Assembly: GCA_905331475.1 (NCBI GenBank)
Contig: CAJNYU010004529.1
Location: forward strand, 1-64,000
Length of the DNA stretch: 64,000 nucleotides
Direction: 5' to 3'
DNA from: Rotaria socialis
Taxonomy: Eukaryota; Rotifera; Eurotatoria; Philodinida; Philodinidae
Part shown: positions 1-9,948 of the stretch, piece by piece
Layout: each line of letters opens with the position of its first letter
Position numbering within the stretch: position 1 is the first letter of the stretch
Program-made: the position numbers and the translations under genes
Notes under the pieces: generated by a model
Told to the model about the DNA's origin: nothing
Databases searched by the model: none
The model's input: only the letters and a program-made list of their open reading frames with translations

Positions 1-5
1 CTAGG

Positions 6-335
6 CTAGAAATCGAAAAATATATCTTCATCCGGTGATGTTGGAGATGGAGACGCCAGAGATACGGCATCTCTTTGTGCAGATGCACGAGAGATGCCGG
101 TTCTGGTGTATCCCGCATCTCCCGCGGCATCTCTGGTATGCCCGATTTGTTTGATATGTGACACTGCTGTTGATAAATTGTCTATTTCGAATTGAGGCAC
201 TAATATAAGTCCTCTCGCACACTGGTGAAATTCCTTGCTGCACTCATCGTTGCACAAAGCCCTGCCCTCCCCTGCACACCCAGCAGTAATTCCGCGGTAC
301 CCATGGTTGCCCGATATACTTACAGTCTGCTCCAT
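6..335 (-). CDS. Doubtful Cys-containing ORF, 109 aa
   Basis: An open frame at the window edge encodes a peptide with four to five cysteines in its first 40 residues (GCAGEGRALCNDEC and a later QCARG) and a Ser/Pro-rich, acidic C-terminus. I do not recognise a family. The underlying DNA is dense in GAGATGC/GCATCTC motifs on both strands, so the open frame may come from repeat structure and not from a gene. No intron or poly(A) signal helps. Treat as hypothetical. Confidence 0.15.
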   Translation of the reverse strand: MEQTVSISGNHGYRGITAGCAGEGRALCNDECSKEFHQCARGLILVPQFEIDNLSTAVSHIKQIGHTRDAAGDAGYTRTGISRASAQRDAVSLASPSPTSPDEDIFFDF

Positions 336-1147
336 AAAGAAAGGTCATTGCTATCGCAGGTAATGAGTAGGCTATCTTGAATAACTATGATACGGTCACA
401 CGCCAGTTTCCAGCAACTCATCTCCGTATGCTACCGAACTGCCTACCTTCACTTTTTCCATTACTTAAATAACTATGACTATTCATCAGATTGCTAGTAA
501 CACTCCGGAGGCTGCTTGAAGCATACTTCAGTGTGCGGCTCACATCCTACAAAAGAAAACTAACATCCCAGGATACTTTCTGGGTTTAGGTGAAAACGCA
601 GCAGTTATTGGAAGGTGATTATGTAATAAATATTGTGACCTTCCACTTTAGGGCTATCAATGAATGAGATGAGGATCGAGTTGATTGTGTACACAGATAC
701 CCTTTTTGGTCGCGGCTCTGCGGGGGACGCTTCCCAGTGAGACAAACCTTTGAAAATAACGCGTTAAAACCAGTTTAAATTTCGTTAAAACAGCGTTTTA
801 ACGGTAACCAATCATTAAAAAGCCGTTTTAACGATTTCTCGAGTGCGTTTTAACGCGTTACAGTATTTCTGAGTTAAAATACGTAGACATCTTTTTGATT
901 TATGCGTTTTTATCCGTTAGCAACTCTAATTTCAAGAGATTTAACGCTTTTTTCCTGAACTGGTTTTGCTACGTGCAACGTTTACTAGATGAGATGCGTT
1001 TTATTAGTTTCCAGTGAACTGAGTTTATTGCAAAGAGAGGCTAAGGAAAGCTATAATGGACACAAAGGCATAATCATTTGAGAATGTTCGATCTTTTCTA
1101 TTAATCAGATTCTTATTTTTTCATATCATTCTCGCTTATTTTAATGC
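336..1147. other. Gene-free stretch with TTTTAACG-rich patch
   Basis: No coding region could be supported. The main content is a patch at about 757-905 in which the palindrome-like word CGTTTTAACG and its variants recur about six times in both orientations. AAAACCAGTTTA near 765 is echoed in inverted form by TGAACTGGTTTT near 957. This could be an old miniature inverted-repeat element, but the ends are not clear. Confidence 0.4.
757..970. repeat. TTTTAACG-motif cluster, possible MITE remnant
   Basis: GTTAAAAC/GTTTTAAC words occur about every 20-40 bp here, several extended to GCGTTTTAACGCG-like palindromes. A 12-bp inverted match (AAAACCAGTTTA against TGAACTGGTTTT) brackets the patch. It contrasts with neighbouring DNA, where the word is rare. 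No coding potential was seen and the family is not recognised. Confidence 0.4.
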
Positions 1148-1260
1148 GTGCCAAAACATAAAATATCAGAAAAGATGACGCCAACCCACATGCACTGCAA
1201 ACTATTAGAGAGAGCGTCATGCCTTCACCCTCATCGAGAGAGACGAGATATGACACCCTC

Positions 1261-1389
1261 ATGCCCTATATGCCCTATATGCCTTATATACCTTATATGC
1301 CTTATATGCCCTATATGCCTTATATACCTTATATGCCTTATATGCCCTATATGCCTTATATGCCCTATATGCCCTATATGCCTAATATC
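1261..1389 (+). repeat. 9-bp minisatellite, about 14 units
   Basis: The unit ATGCCCTAT or ATGCCTTAT (rarely ATACCTTAT) is repeated head to tail about 14 times with few substitutions. Because 9 is a multiple of three, any frame through it stays open; one frame reads Met-Pro-Tyr repeats. Two overlapping open frames (1148-1468 and 1219-1446) exist only because of this and are not called as genes. Confidence 0.9.
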
Positions 1390-1399
1390 TCCATTGTGT

Positions 1400-4300
1400 C
1401 CAGTTTCCTCAATATCCCGAATTTCCCTGGTATCTTCGCTTTATGATTGTCGTCTATCGATTTGGTAAAAATGAATCTCCTGGAAATCGCTATAACGCAT
1501 CAAATCTGTTCTAATGGAAAATTTCTTCGCATGTTCTAGTTTTCTATGCTTAGTTCTCTATGTTTTAGATTATTTTCACTTGATATCAACTCGCCCGGTT
1601 CTACAAAATTAAAAAATCTCTTGTTTCATGATAAATCTTACCACCCCATAATACACAATGAATCTCTTGCTGCTGGTACATTTTGAAGAGTCTTTATTTA
1701 TCCAGCACGATGAGTTGAGGAGAATAAATGTGAAAGATTTACTCGATTTCTCACTTATTCAAATTATATACATATTCAATTCGCCGGATCACGATAAGCG
1801 CATTATTTTTGCAGTGAACTGATTTTTGTGATAATCTTAACTGCTGTTTGCTACTCGTATTTAATTATGCTTTAAGTGCATATCTATATTTTCTCGAATA
1901 TAGATAAATAAAATATGAGTACTTTACTTTTCAGCGGTCACAACATTTTCATTTAGCCTTTACCTTGTTTCAATATTTCAGTTCCATTTATAATCATGCC
2001 CTGTGACGGTCTCTGGTCACGACGTGATTCACCAGAAATGGCTATAGTCGTGATGTCACCCTTTTCTCAGGAAAAAACGTATTGCAATCAATTTTTATGC
2101 ATCGTTCATTTCCCACCCAATAAATTTTAAGTAGTGAAATTCGACCTTGCTATTTTCGAGTAAAATTTAAGACAATGTGACAAGAACTCTTATGATCTGT
2201 TTGAAAAATAAATTACGAGAACATTGTTTCGATGAAAACATTACGAACAAATATATGGAGTAAAAAATAGCTCTGAACAAAATGACGCAGTCACACTTGC
2301 ACCGCTCAGCAGAAGCAGTAGTGATAGAGATTTCTGATATCATTCACCAACTAAAACAAATCATTTGCTGTTGGACCGATCTTGGGTATCTAACAAAAGA
2401 TCTAAAAGCTGTTTCTTATAAAGGTGATATACGAATATTCTGGACTAATAATTCCCTGTTCAATATAAGAAACAAGGATATAATTTGTCTGACCGAAAAA
2501 TGATTGTCGTTTAATCGACTAATTTTGGAAGTCAACCTCATTTTGACCTTCGGTCGAAAAACAATATCGAATATTGAGTAAGATGAAGCTAAACATCACA
2601 CTCGCCCTGCCCATGACTACTCCGAGACTGAAAAAACAATTCAATTTTGCGTGAGTACTAAAACCTTCTTAAGACAGCCTTACTCAACTCCAGTCCGCCT
2701 CATGGTTACACCACTACTAGATCAAGCGTTCTTTTTTTTTGCATTCTGTTTACCGCAGTCAGGCACTCGATAAAAAAATCAAACATTTTCCTCGAAACGA
2801 TGTAATAATGCTTTTCATTCGAAGGTAAGAAAGCAGCTCCTCGTCGCTTCAGTGTGCCCTCCTTCCATTGTTGGGGAAAAGCTCACTGAACCTGTTAAAG
2901 CAGTTTCTCACGTCGAATTCCGATCAAAACATAGTGTTTCGGCGTTAATTACAGTTTGTGTGCCTGCTTTATAAAAATACTCTGCAAAGATAGTAACCAC
3001 AGGTACACAAAAAAAGATTATTCCGCTCACTTTCTGGATTCGATCACATCTGATTGAGCCTCCTTCTGCAAAATATAAAGTTTCTTGATAAACATCCGCC
3101 GCAATGCCTTTTTTGCACTCGACCAGTTTCTAAATCGTGAGAGCACACTGCTTTCTGAAAGATTGTAGAGACAAACTGAACATACAACCAATTTAATGTT
3201 GGTGACCGTATTTTTCAGAAAAGCGACAAAGAAAAAACGAATCTCATTGAGTGAATAAAACCAAGAACACAAGTCAATGTCCACAAAAACCTGAAAAAAA
3301 CATCTAATGGGTCGCAGAAAAATCGGGAATCAATCGTATTCTTGATCCAAACCTTTTCAAGAAAAATAATACGTTGAACCTTATTCATTATGTATAAAGA
3401 CATACACTCTACAAACAGCGTTTTAAGCCATTTAGAAAGAAAGTCAATTTCAAACTTCGCTTTCCTTAACATCTTTCAGAGAGCTTTCTTTCTGAACTTC
3501 TCATCAATTTGTCACTAAGACAGAAACGAAAATTTTCAGGCTAATGGGGCTCACACTCGAACCGTCAATCCTGATCTACATACGGAAGCCATTTTCTGGA
3601 ACCATGATTTCTATTGGTCCTCTGACCCACCAATCAGACACCGGACAAACAGACGAATTTCCGTTGTGACAAGACTCATCCTTTCAGGATTGAGAATAAT
3701 GCCTTTTCAGTTAATGGTATTAGATATGAATGTTAAGCTTTTTTCCAATATTTTTACTTGTTCATTTAAAATTATAGATGGTATGTTCACGACATTATAT
3801 TGATTCATAGTTTATTTATTATTATTATTGAAGTTGTTCTTTATCTTATTTATTATATTTTTCTTGTTGATATTTCTTTTCGGTCTATCCATTCGAGATC
3901 TAATTGGGGATTTCTGTGTAATTGAATGCCTTTGATGTATGATATAATCTTAGTTGTTTATATATCCAACTTAATGTGTTATTTCTTAATTCAATTATAC
4001 TACTACATAATATTATTTTGTTTTCATAACAAAATCTTTCGGTATTATATTTTGACTTCTACATATATATAGTCTTAAAAACTTAAGGTGCTCTCCAATT
4101 ATTGTTTTTTTATTTATTAATTTCTCTAGTTGTTGAATTAGTGTCTCTCACTAGAGGATTTTGTAATTTGTGAGAATAAGAAAAGTCTTAGTAAATCTGA
4201 ATTAAAATTATTTCTCTTCCTCTTTATAATCTATATTAATTATAACAAAAAAGAGAAACAATTCTATGTTACATTTATTAATACTTTCCATATGTCACAA

Positions 4301-4640
4301 ATAAAAACAAATTTCAGGATAAATAATTGAGCTCACGAAGGCGCATGGCTAAAATTTTTCAACTTGAAGACCATATTTCAGTAGTTTCAGGAGAAATTCT
4401 GGGTATATATGTTTCATCTTGGATAACTGCAACATCGGGCTTTGCTATGGAAAGTCAAGTAAAAAAGTACAGGAAAAGCATTGAAATATCGTCTTCACAG
4501 GTGAATCCTAGTCTTTAACTTATAAAGTTGATATGTAACAATATATTAACCCGATTGGTGAACAACTGAAATAGTTTGACTATGCTTAGGACTTTGACCA
4601 AGAACTTTAAGTTTTACTTTCCGAAGCAAAATTCTCCTTT
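1400..4640. other. 3.2 kb without a supportable gene
   Basis: Only short open frames occur (for example 2282-2503 plus and 3027-3472 minus), none with recognisable domains, good splice sites or codon bias. 3720-4300 is very AT-rich, with TTA and TAT runs. Nothing else stands out. Confidence 0.5.
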
Positions 4641-4650
4641 ACATTTACTC

Positions 4651-5195
4651 TCAATACAAGATAAAACTCCCTACTGTTTTGATACCTAACACCGCTGGTG
4701 CTGGCGTTGTAGAACTTGTAGTGCTTGCAGTTGTTGTTGAACTGACGACAGTTGAAGCTAAGGAGGAACCGGAGTCTTTTAGTTATAGTATATATAGTCC
4801 TGTCCAAATGAACTTACTTGTATCATTAACCGAAGAGCACAAACTAGTCCAAGACAATGGCAAACATACATTATAAGGCGTGCAGCACGAATTCACAACG
4901 CATACATACGAGTTCGACGCGCATCCGCCGGTTACATTATCGCACTGCTCAAGCATGGAACATAGACTTCCTGGAGCACAGTAGCTCATATTAGTTGCCG
5001 TGCGATAGTCATAGCATGGTGTCAACGATGTACGACAAGTGCTGCTGTTGTTATTGTTATTTGAATAAGTAATACACAACGGTAAAGCACAATTGGCTGA
5101 AGGTTGCCATGCTGAATGTGCCAAATTGGATAGTGTGAATTGAACACTCGAGTTCTCCAATGAACAAACATAGTCAGATGCATATGTCGTTGGAC
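4651..5195 (-). CDS. 3' exons of a secreted Cys-rich protein with Ser/Thr-rich tail
   Basis: Two exons on the minus strand can be joined. Exon 5195-4818 follows a 3' splice site (TTAATTAACAG) and encodes about 125 residues with some 17 cysteines, including CYDYR, CAPGSLC, CDNVTGGC and NSCCTPYNVC, with N-glycosylation sites. A donor GTAAGT at 4817 and an acceptor at 4776 delimit a 42-bp intron. Exon 4775-4651 then gives a tail rich in Ser, Thr and Ala (SSTTTASTTSSTTPAPA) and ends in TGA. The pattern of a Cys-rich module followed by a mucin-like linker suggests an extracellular protein. Upstream exons are not assigned; the decayed MAM exons at 6644-7325 on the same strand may once have belonged to it, but a retroelement fossil lies between. 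The family is not named and the function is unknown. Confidence 0.5.
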
Positions 5196-5639
5196 CTGTT
5201 AATTAGTCGTGCGAATGAGTGCAAAACGTATCCGGGCACAAATAGACAAACCTTTTACAGCCAAGAAAAAAAACACAAAAAAGAAGCAGTGAAACAGCTG
5301 CATGACTACTACATTATGCTGCATCGCAATATTTTCTGTCAGTGCTCGATTCTGGTGTCTTCGCTTGCTGTTTATATAAATAATAATTTCTTACTTCGCA
5401 TTTTCTTTTTTCTCTTCGAGAATTTTTAATATTCACTCATACCGAATCAATCAATGACATTCGACAGAACGTGTAAAATAAGCTTATAAAACACTTTTGG
5501 GTTGCCACTATTTCAGCAAAACCTTTTCTGAAATGTTTACGTAGTGTGAGAATGTTAGTGTGGGGTGAAATTGTAAGTGTTGAGTTTGGTGATTTCAGTG
5601 TAGAGTTCACAGCAGTGCCACATTCACACTCAAGACTTG

Positions 5640-5754
5640 GAGGAGCATTGCGAAGATCTTGATAAAGAACATTCCAGTCATATAAACCAAACGGCATAAT
5701 AAAGGTTGTTTTAAAACAATCTTTTTCATCAATATGGAATTGCCAAAATCCATA
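5640..5754 (-). mobile_element. Fossil reverse-transcriptase fragment, Ty3/gypsy-like LTR element
   Basis: A stretch of about 40 codons on the minus strand resembles the reverse-transcriptase palm region of Ty3/gypsy-type LTR retrotransposons, with a KTTFIMPFGLYDWNV core followed by NAPP, the counterpart of the family's TPFGL and NAP motifs. It is a short broken remnant: no LTRs, integrase, protease or capsid region were seen around it. It looks old. Assignment rests on these motifs only. Confidence 0.5.
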
Positions 5755-6643
5755 TTTTCAGTCAACTTTTGAAAACAACTATAATCTGCACGTAATATTT
5801 GAAATGCTAATTTCATCTTACGAATAGTCCAGAATCAAGTAATTTACTAATTTTTAAATGCATTTCGAAATTTGTAGTAGTATTATCAGAATAACCTTTT
5901 GAAACAGCTGAGGTATGTGGATGAATAACATGGGAAATTTTTGTTTACGCAACTGTATATATATACTTATCTCAAAAAATAGACTTCACTTTATATTATA
6001 GCGATTAACTTGTATTTTGTTGAACGGGATCAGTAATAAGATATAATCGATTTTTGAATACCTTGTTCAGTGGTAGTAGGTGAAGATGGTGTTATTATAA
6101 TAGTTAGTTGTTTTTCATATATTATTGGTTCATACTATGAGAGTTTATTGGTAAAGTCTTGGGTGTGAGTGTTGACTTTTGTCATATGAGCACTCATATC
6201 CTCACACAAGCCAACTTCTAACAGAAATATTATCAGTCTCAGTGGGAAAACTGCCCTGGTCGACCTTGATATCTGTTTCAGTACATAATAAGTAAGTTGC
6301 AAACTTTTGTTTTTTTTCCGTCATAATGCCTAATAAAACTAGAAAAAAACTATTTATAAATACTTATTATTTAAAATTAGAAGATATTTGCAGCAATTAT
6401 AATAGCGTAAAGTTATTGTCAATAAAACACAATAGTGAATGCGCATTAGTCAAAAGCGTATAATGAATCACAAATTCAGCTCATATAAATTATTAAAAAA
6501 CAAGGCAACATACAACAGTGACCTTGGTGAATTAAAATTTCATCAATTCCAAACAAAAGCACTACAGCACTGATTCTCTGAAAATCAAAATAAATCTAGA
6601 GGAAAACAAACATTAAATTTAACATTCCAACCTCAAGGCATAT

Positions 6644-7325
6644 CTAAAAACAAATCTTCACAGATTTTCTAGCTTGAAAATTAATTTCCCGTTGTATCCA
6701 CCCATTGAAAGAACTATTGGTAACACGATCGATGATCTCAGTTGTACTCTCAACTTTTATTTTGCGTAATTTGATACTCATTTGGCTATCGATTCTCTTC
6801 GGTATATAATAATAATAAATAATGCATTGTTCATTTATTCCATTGATCCTACCAGTCCCAACTTTAAGAGGAATAAAGTAGACACCGGTATCGAACAATC
6901 GTACACGTGAAAATTGACCTGAAGTAATTATGCATTCACAGATTCAAAGTATATTTGGTATCAATGCTTTGAATATACCCTGAAAGCACCTGATGCACAT
7001 TTCTTGTTGGGGGTTGTTGCTGTTTCACAATAATCTTCATTACAGAAATACATATCCCAAGTGTAGGGGTTGATTCTATAGGATAGTTTGCATACGTCAT
7101 TCACCATCTTCTGTTAGTTTAGCTTGAAAGAAAAATAAATTAAAAGTACAATTCAATCATAATTTGTCTTACTGATGGATGTTACATCTGAAAATGGAGA
7201 AACTGGTGGATCTTTGTCAAAGGTTCCCAAAGAAGAAACAGTTTGTATGAGACTGATAAATCAATCAGCAGCTAATGTAGAGTTGTCAAAATTGCATTCG
7301 AGCAATACGTGTGAGTAAATGATGA
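6644..7325 (-). pseudogene. Decayed MAM-domain secreted protein gene (copy A)
   Basis: Three exon-like blocks on the minus strand fit a MAM-domain protein. Block 7325-7174 starts after a TATGCAG acceptor and carries LLECNFDNST, the CxFDNST opening of a MAM domain. Block about 7110-6980 encodes a Cys-rich piece (VCKLSYR, YFCNEDYC). Block about 6912-6644 encodes the MAM core with CIIYYYYIP and FNGWIQREINF. The first block has an in-frame TGA where copy B (14461-14612) keeps HCF, and the second block does not join in frame, so the gene appears dead or badly damaged. Products of this family would be extracellular, in adhesion or matrix. A sequencing error at the TGA cannot be excluded. Confidence 0.55.
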
Positions 7326-8255
7326 CTGCATAACTATGAACTAAATGAAAGTATCCCGAATCATGTTGTACGCTTTTTGTTACTTAAAATTTTACAAATC
7401 AGGAAAATATGTATTTGTCGCAGCATTTCTTTTATTTTACTCGAAAACAAGCAGATTACTTCACCTGCGTTTCATAGTGCACTGATACTTTATTTTAAAA
7501 CCTACATTATCTCTCGTTCAAGAAAAACAAAATAACATCTTCTTCTCGAGGACTTATCGATGCATAGAAACATTCAGGTGAATCTGTTGGAGATACTTTT
7601 ACAATTTGATTCAAAGCTTATCGTCAGCAGCAACTGAGTTGCGTCCTATCCTTTTTCTGTCTACTATACACCGTGCTTTTAATCAAGGTGACTTCAGTCT
7701 TATCAAATAGGATGTTGATTATAAGAAAATGTTTTTAGAACGCTACTTTCGATGACTCTTTTAGTGTACTCAAAAACAGTTAATATGTGCTTATACAATT
7801 GTCAAGGAAGAGCAGCACAAAAATTGTGTATTCCCAATGTTGAATAATTCGACGATCATATTTCAAAAAGATTATAACATTTTATTTTAATCAAAGCATA
7901 AGATTTTATGTTTGCTTTTCCAAGATGACGATGTTTTGTATTTATTGATTAATTGTACTCTCTGAATCAATAACATGCATAAAGAAAAATGAATTAACAA
8001 CGTTTTGAAACAGTTCGTTTATCTTATGAATACAAAATTACATCATTAACTAAAATTTAAAGTATTGGCATAGAATTGAATTTTCTTTTGTTTCTTGCCT
8101 TTTAATCAGCTAATTTTGATCAACAATCATTTATATTATGTTTATCAAGTTTAGTTGATTTTCATCTTGTTTTTATCATTTACAATTTAATATTATCCTC
8201 CAACCAGTTTTGAATGAAGTGAAAAATAAGTTGAGACACAATGTTACAAAATAAA
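7174..8255. repeat. Segmental duplication, copy A
   Basis: This 1.1-kb block is similar, by eye about 80 percent, to 14461-15545 in the same orientation. Shared landmarks in order are the MAM exon (GATGTTACATCTGA), GATGACTGCATAACTATGAA, TATTTGTCGCAGCATT, CTACATTATCTCTCGTT, GATCAACAATCATTTATAT and GAAAAATAAGTTGAGACAC. Copy B carries an extra 60-70 bp late in the block. Divergence lies mostly in noncoding DNA. Confidence 0.85.
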
Positions 8256-8308
8256 TGGACTATTTTACTTATTTCCTATATAGGTGAACTTGTTTTATAG
8301 GGTTACAT

Positions 8309-8605
8309 GAATTTCGGCCCACGGAATTTTCGGGCCGGACTTTCGGCCCGGTCCGAAAAAATCTCCGNGTCGCTTCGCTCAGTACTACGACGCTTCGCTC
8401 GGTACTAAAAGAATCTAGAAACCAATTCTCAAAAAAATTCGTTTTTTCTCCGAGTTTAATGAATTTGTATAAAATTGGTCCGAAAGTCCGGAGAATTTTC
8501 GGGCCGGGCCGAATTTCCTTTCGGACTTTCGGACCGGCCCGAAAAATCTCCGGAATTTCGGACCGGGCCGAAAGTCCGGCCCGAAAATTCCTTGGGCCAA
8601 AATTC
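8309..8605. mobile_element. GC-rich MITE with about 48-bp terminal inverted repeats
   Basis: The left end (8309-8356, starting GAATTTCGGCCCACGG) and the reverse complement of the right end (8605-8558, starting GAATTTTGGCCCAAGG) match with about two mismatches across 48 bp. The element is about 297 bp, far richer in G+C than its surroundings, and internally repeats CCGGACTTTCGG and CGGGCC words. Two 20-bp tandem units (CGCTTCGCTCRGTACTA core) lie at about 8370-8407. One ambiguous base sits at 8367. There is no transposase, so it is non-autonomous. No clear target-site duplication was identified. A 61-residue Phe/Arg/Pro-rich frame across it is an artefact of the repeat. Confidence 0.7.
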
Positions 8606-8619
8606 CGGTCTCCCGTTTT

Positions 8620-9948
8620 ATATTGACTTTAGTCTTTAATCAGCAATTTAGTTTATCAAATGATAATGATAAATGAAAGCTAGCTATGATATTCATATAG
8701 CAAGCTACTCTACAGTGAATGCAAAAGAACAACGGGTGACAGGGACGAGTGATATTATCATCTCTGCATTGATATCCACATCCACGTCCAGCCAGTGATG
8801 AAAATGTGACCGAAGCGGGCGAAAAACGAAAGTGAGTAAATATTATTGTTATTAAAGCATACAATTGAAAAATTCAAGTTCAACAGCAGAGCAAAGTAAA
8901 GAAAATTTCTCCACAACTCCATCGTTGATTCGCATTTTTTCCGTGAAAAAGCATTATTTTGCTTTCTGACGTCCTTATGGGCTGATTCTCAGACTGCAGA
9001 ATCGCAAGAACATACTTTTATCGATACATGTGGCTTCCATAACTAAAGCTAATCGATTGTGCATGAATAATACTCATCAAACAACGATTCAAATTCTGCA
9101 TTCTTTTCTCGTTCTGTTGACTTCCTAGTACCCATATATCCGCGAAATTTCATGTGTTTCTCACAAAAGTAATCATTTGAGTACTGAGAATACGATTATT
9201 TCAATTAAAGCTCGCATAGAGTGTGGGTGTACAGTGGTGTGTAGCTTGTGTAAAGTAGATCCAAAGCCGTAAATTTCAGCGATTTAGTAGCCCGATTAGT
9301 CGTACGATTTTCACTTAACTACTCACAATGGGTAATATTATGAGAAATCACATCATATCATTCATCTTGTTGTCAAGCTATATTAGTAGCTCTATCTGTG
9401 TCCATGGTCAAGCTATATGGCACTGTTATTCGCACTTTTTCTATAGACGACTTCTGTGACATGTTTATTTCGCCCTTTTTTTTAGAACAAGAAATTTAAA
9501 GAAAATGAGCTTGAGAAGCCCCTATGATAGGCAGTCTGACGCCATCTACCTATTTCGTCAAAACCGTATCGTTGTTTCACGAATCTTGATTCTGTTGGAA
9601 AATTTGACAAAAAATCATAATTTTTGACGATATATCGCGATTTTGATCAGATGTATCCGTGCACAACTTGTAGAGTGTGAGTTTACGAGTACTTTGCCAT
9701 ACACGTACACCAATTTTGACTCAACCTGAGTCATTCAAAGCAAAAAGCAAGTTCACATATATAAAAACTTGGAAAAAATGACGTCACATACAATTGCCCT
9801 AAATAAATAATGACTCTATTCAGCGTGTAATCATAAAAGCTATTCTCTATCTTCAGATCTTCATCCTACTGTAGCATTACTTTGATTCAAATCTAGATTA
9901 GGATGGCCATTTAGATTTCACACTACTATCTATCAAACTGATGTCGAT
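8620..9948. other. Intergenic, nothing recognised
   Basis: No coding region or structured RNA was supported between the MITE and the next gene. Confidence 0.4.

Noticed and set aside
1148-1468. Two overlapping plus-strand ORFs across the minisatellite
   Set aside because: They are open only because the 9-bp unit cannot introduce stops; no start context, splice sites or domains support a gene.
3027-3472. Two overlapping minus-strand ORFs of 85 aa
   Set aside because: No recognisable domains, no consistent splice sites, and hydrophobic composition expected of AT-rich noncoding DNA.
8415-8600. 61-aa Phe/Arg/Pro-rich ORF
   Set aside because: It lies wholly inside the MITE and reflects its internal repeats.
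9200-9260. GTGTGGGTGT-like sequence considered as a telomeric repeat
   Set aside because: Only one or two degenerate units are present and there is no tandem array.
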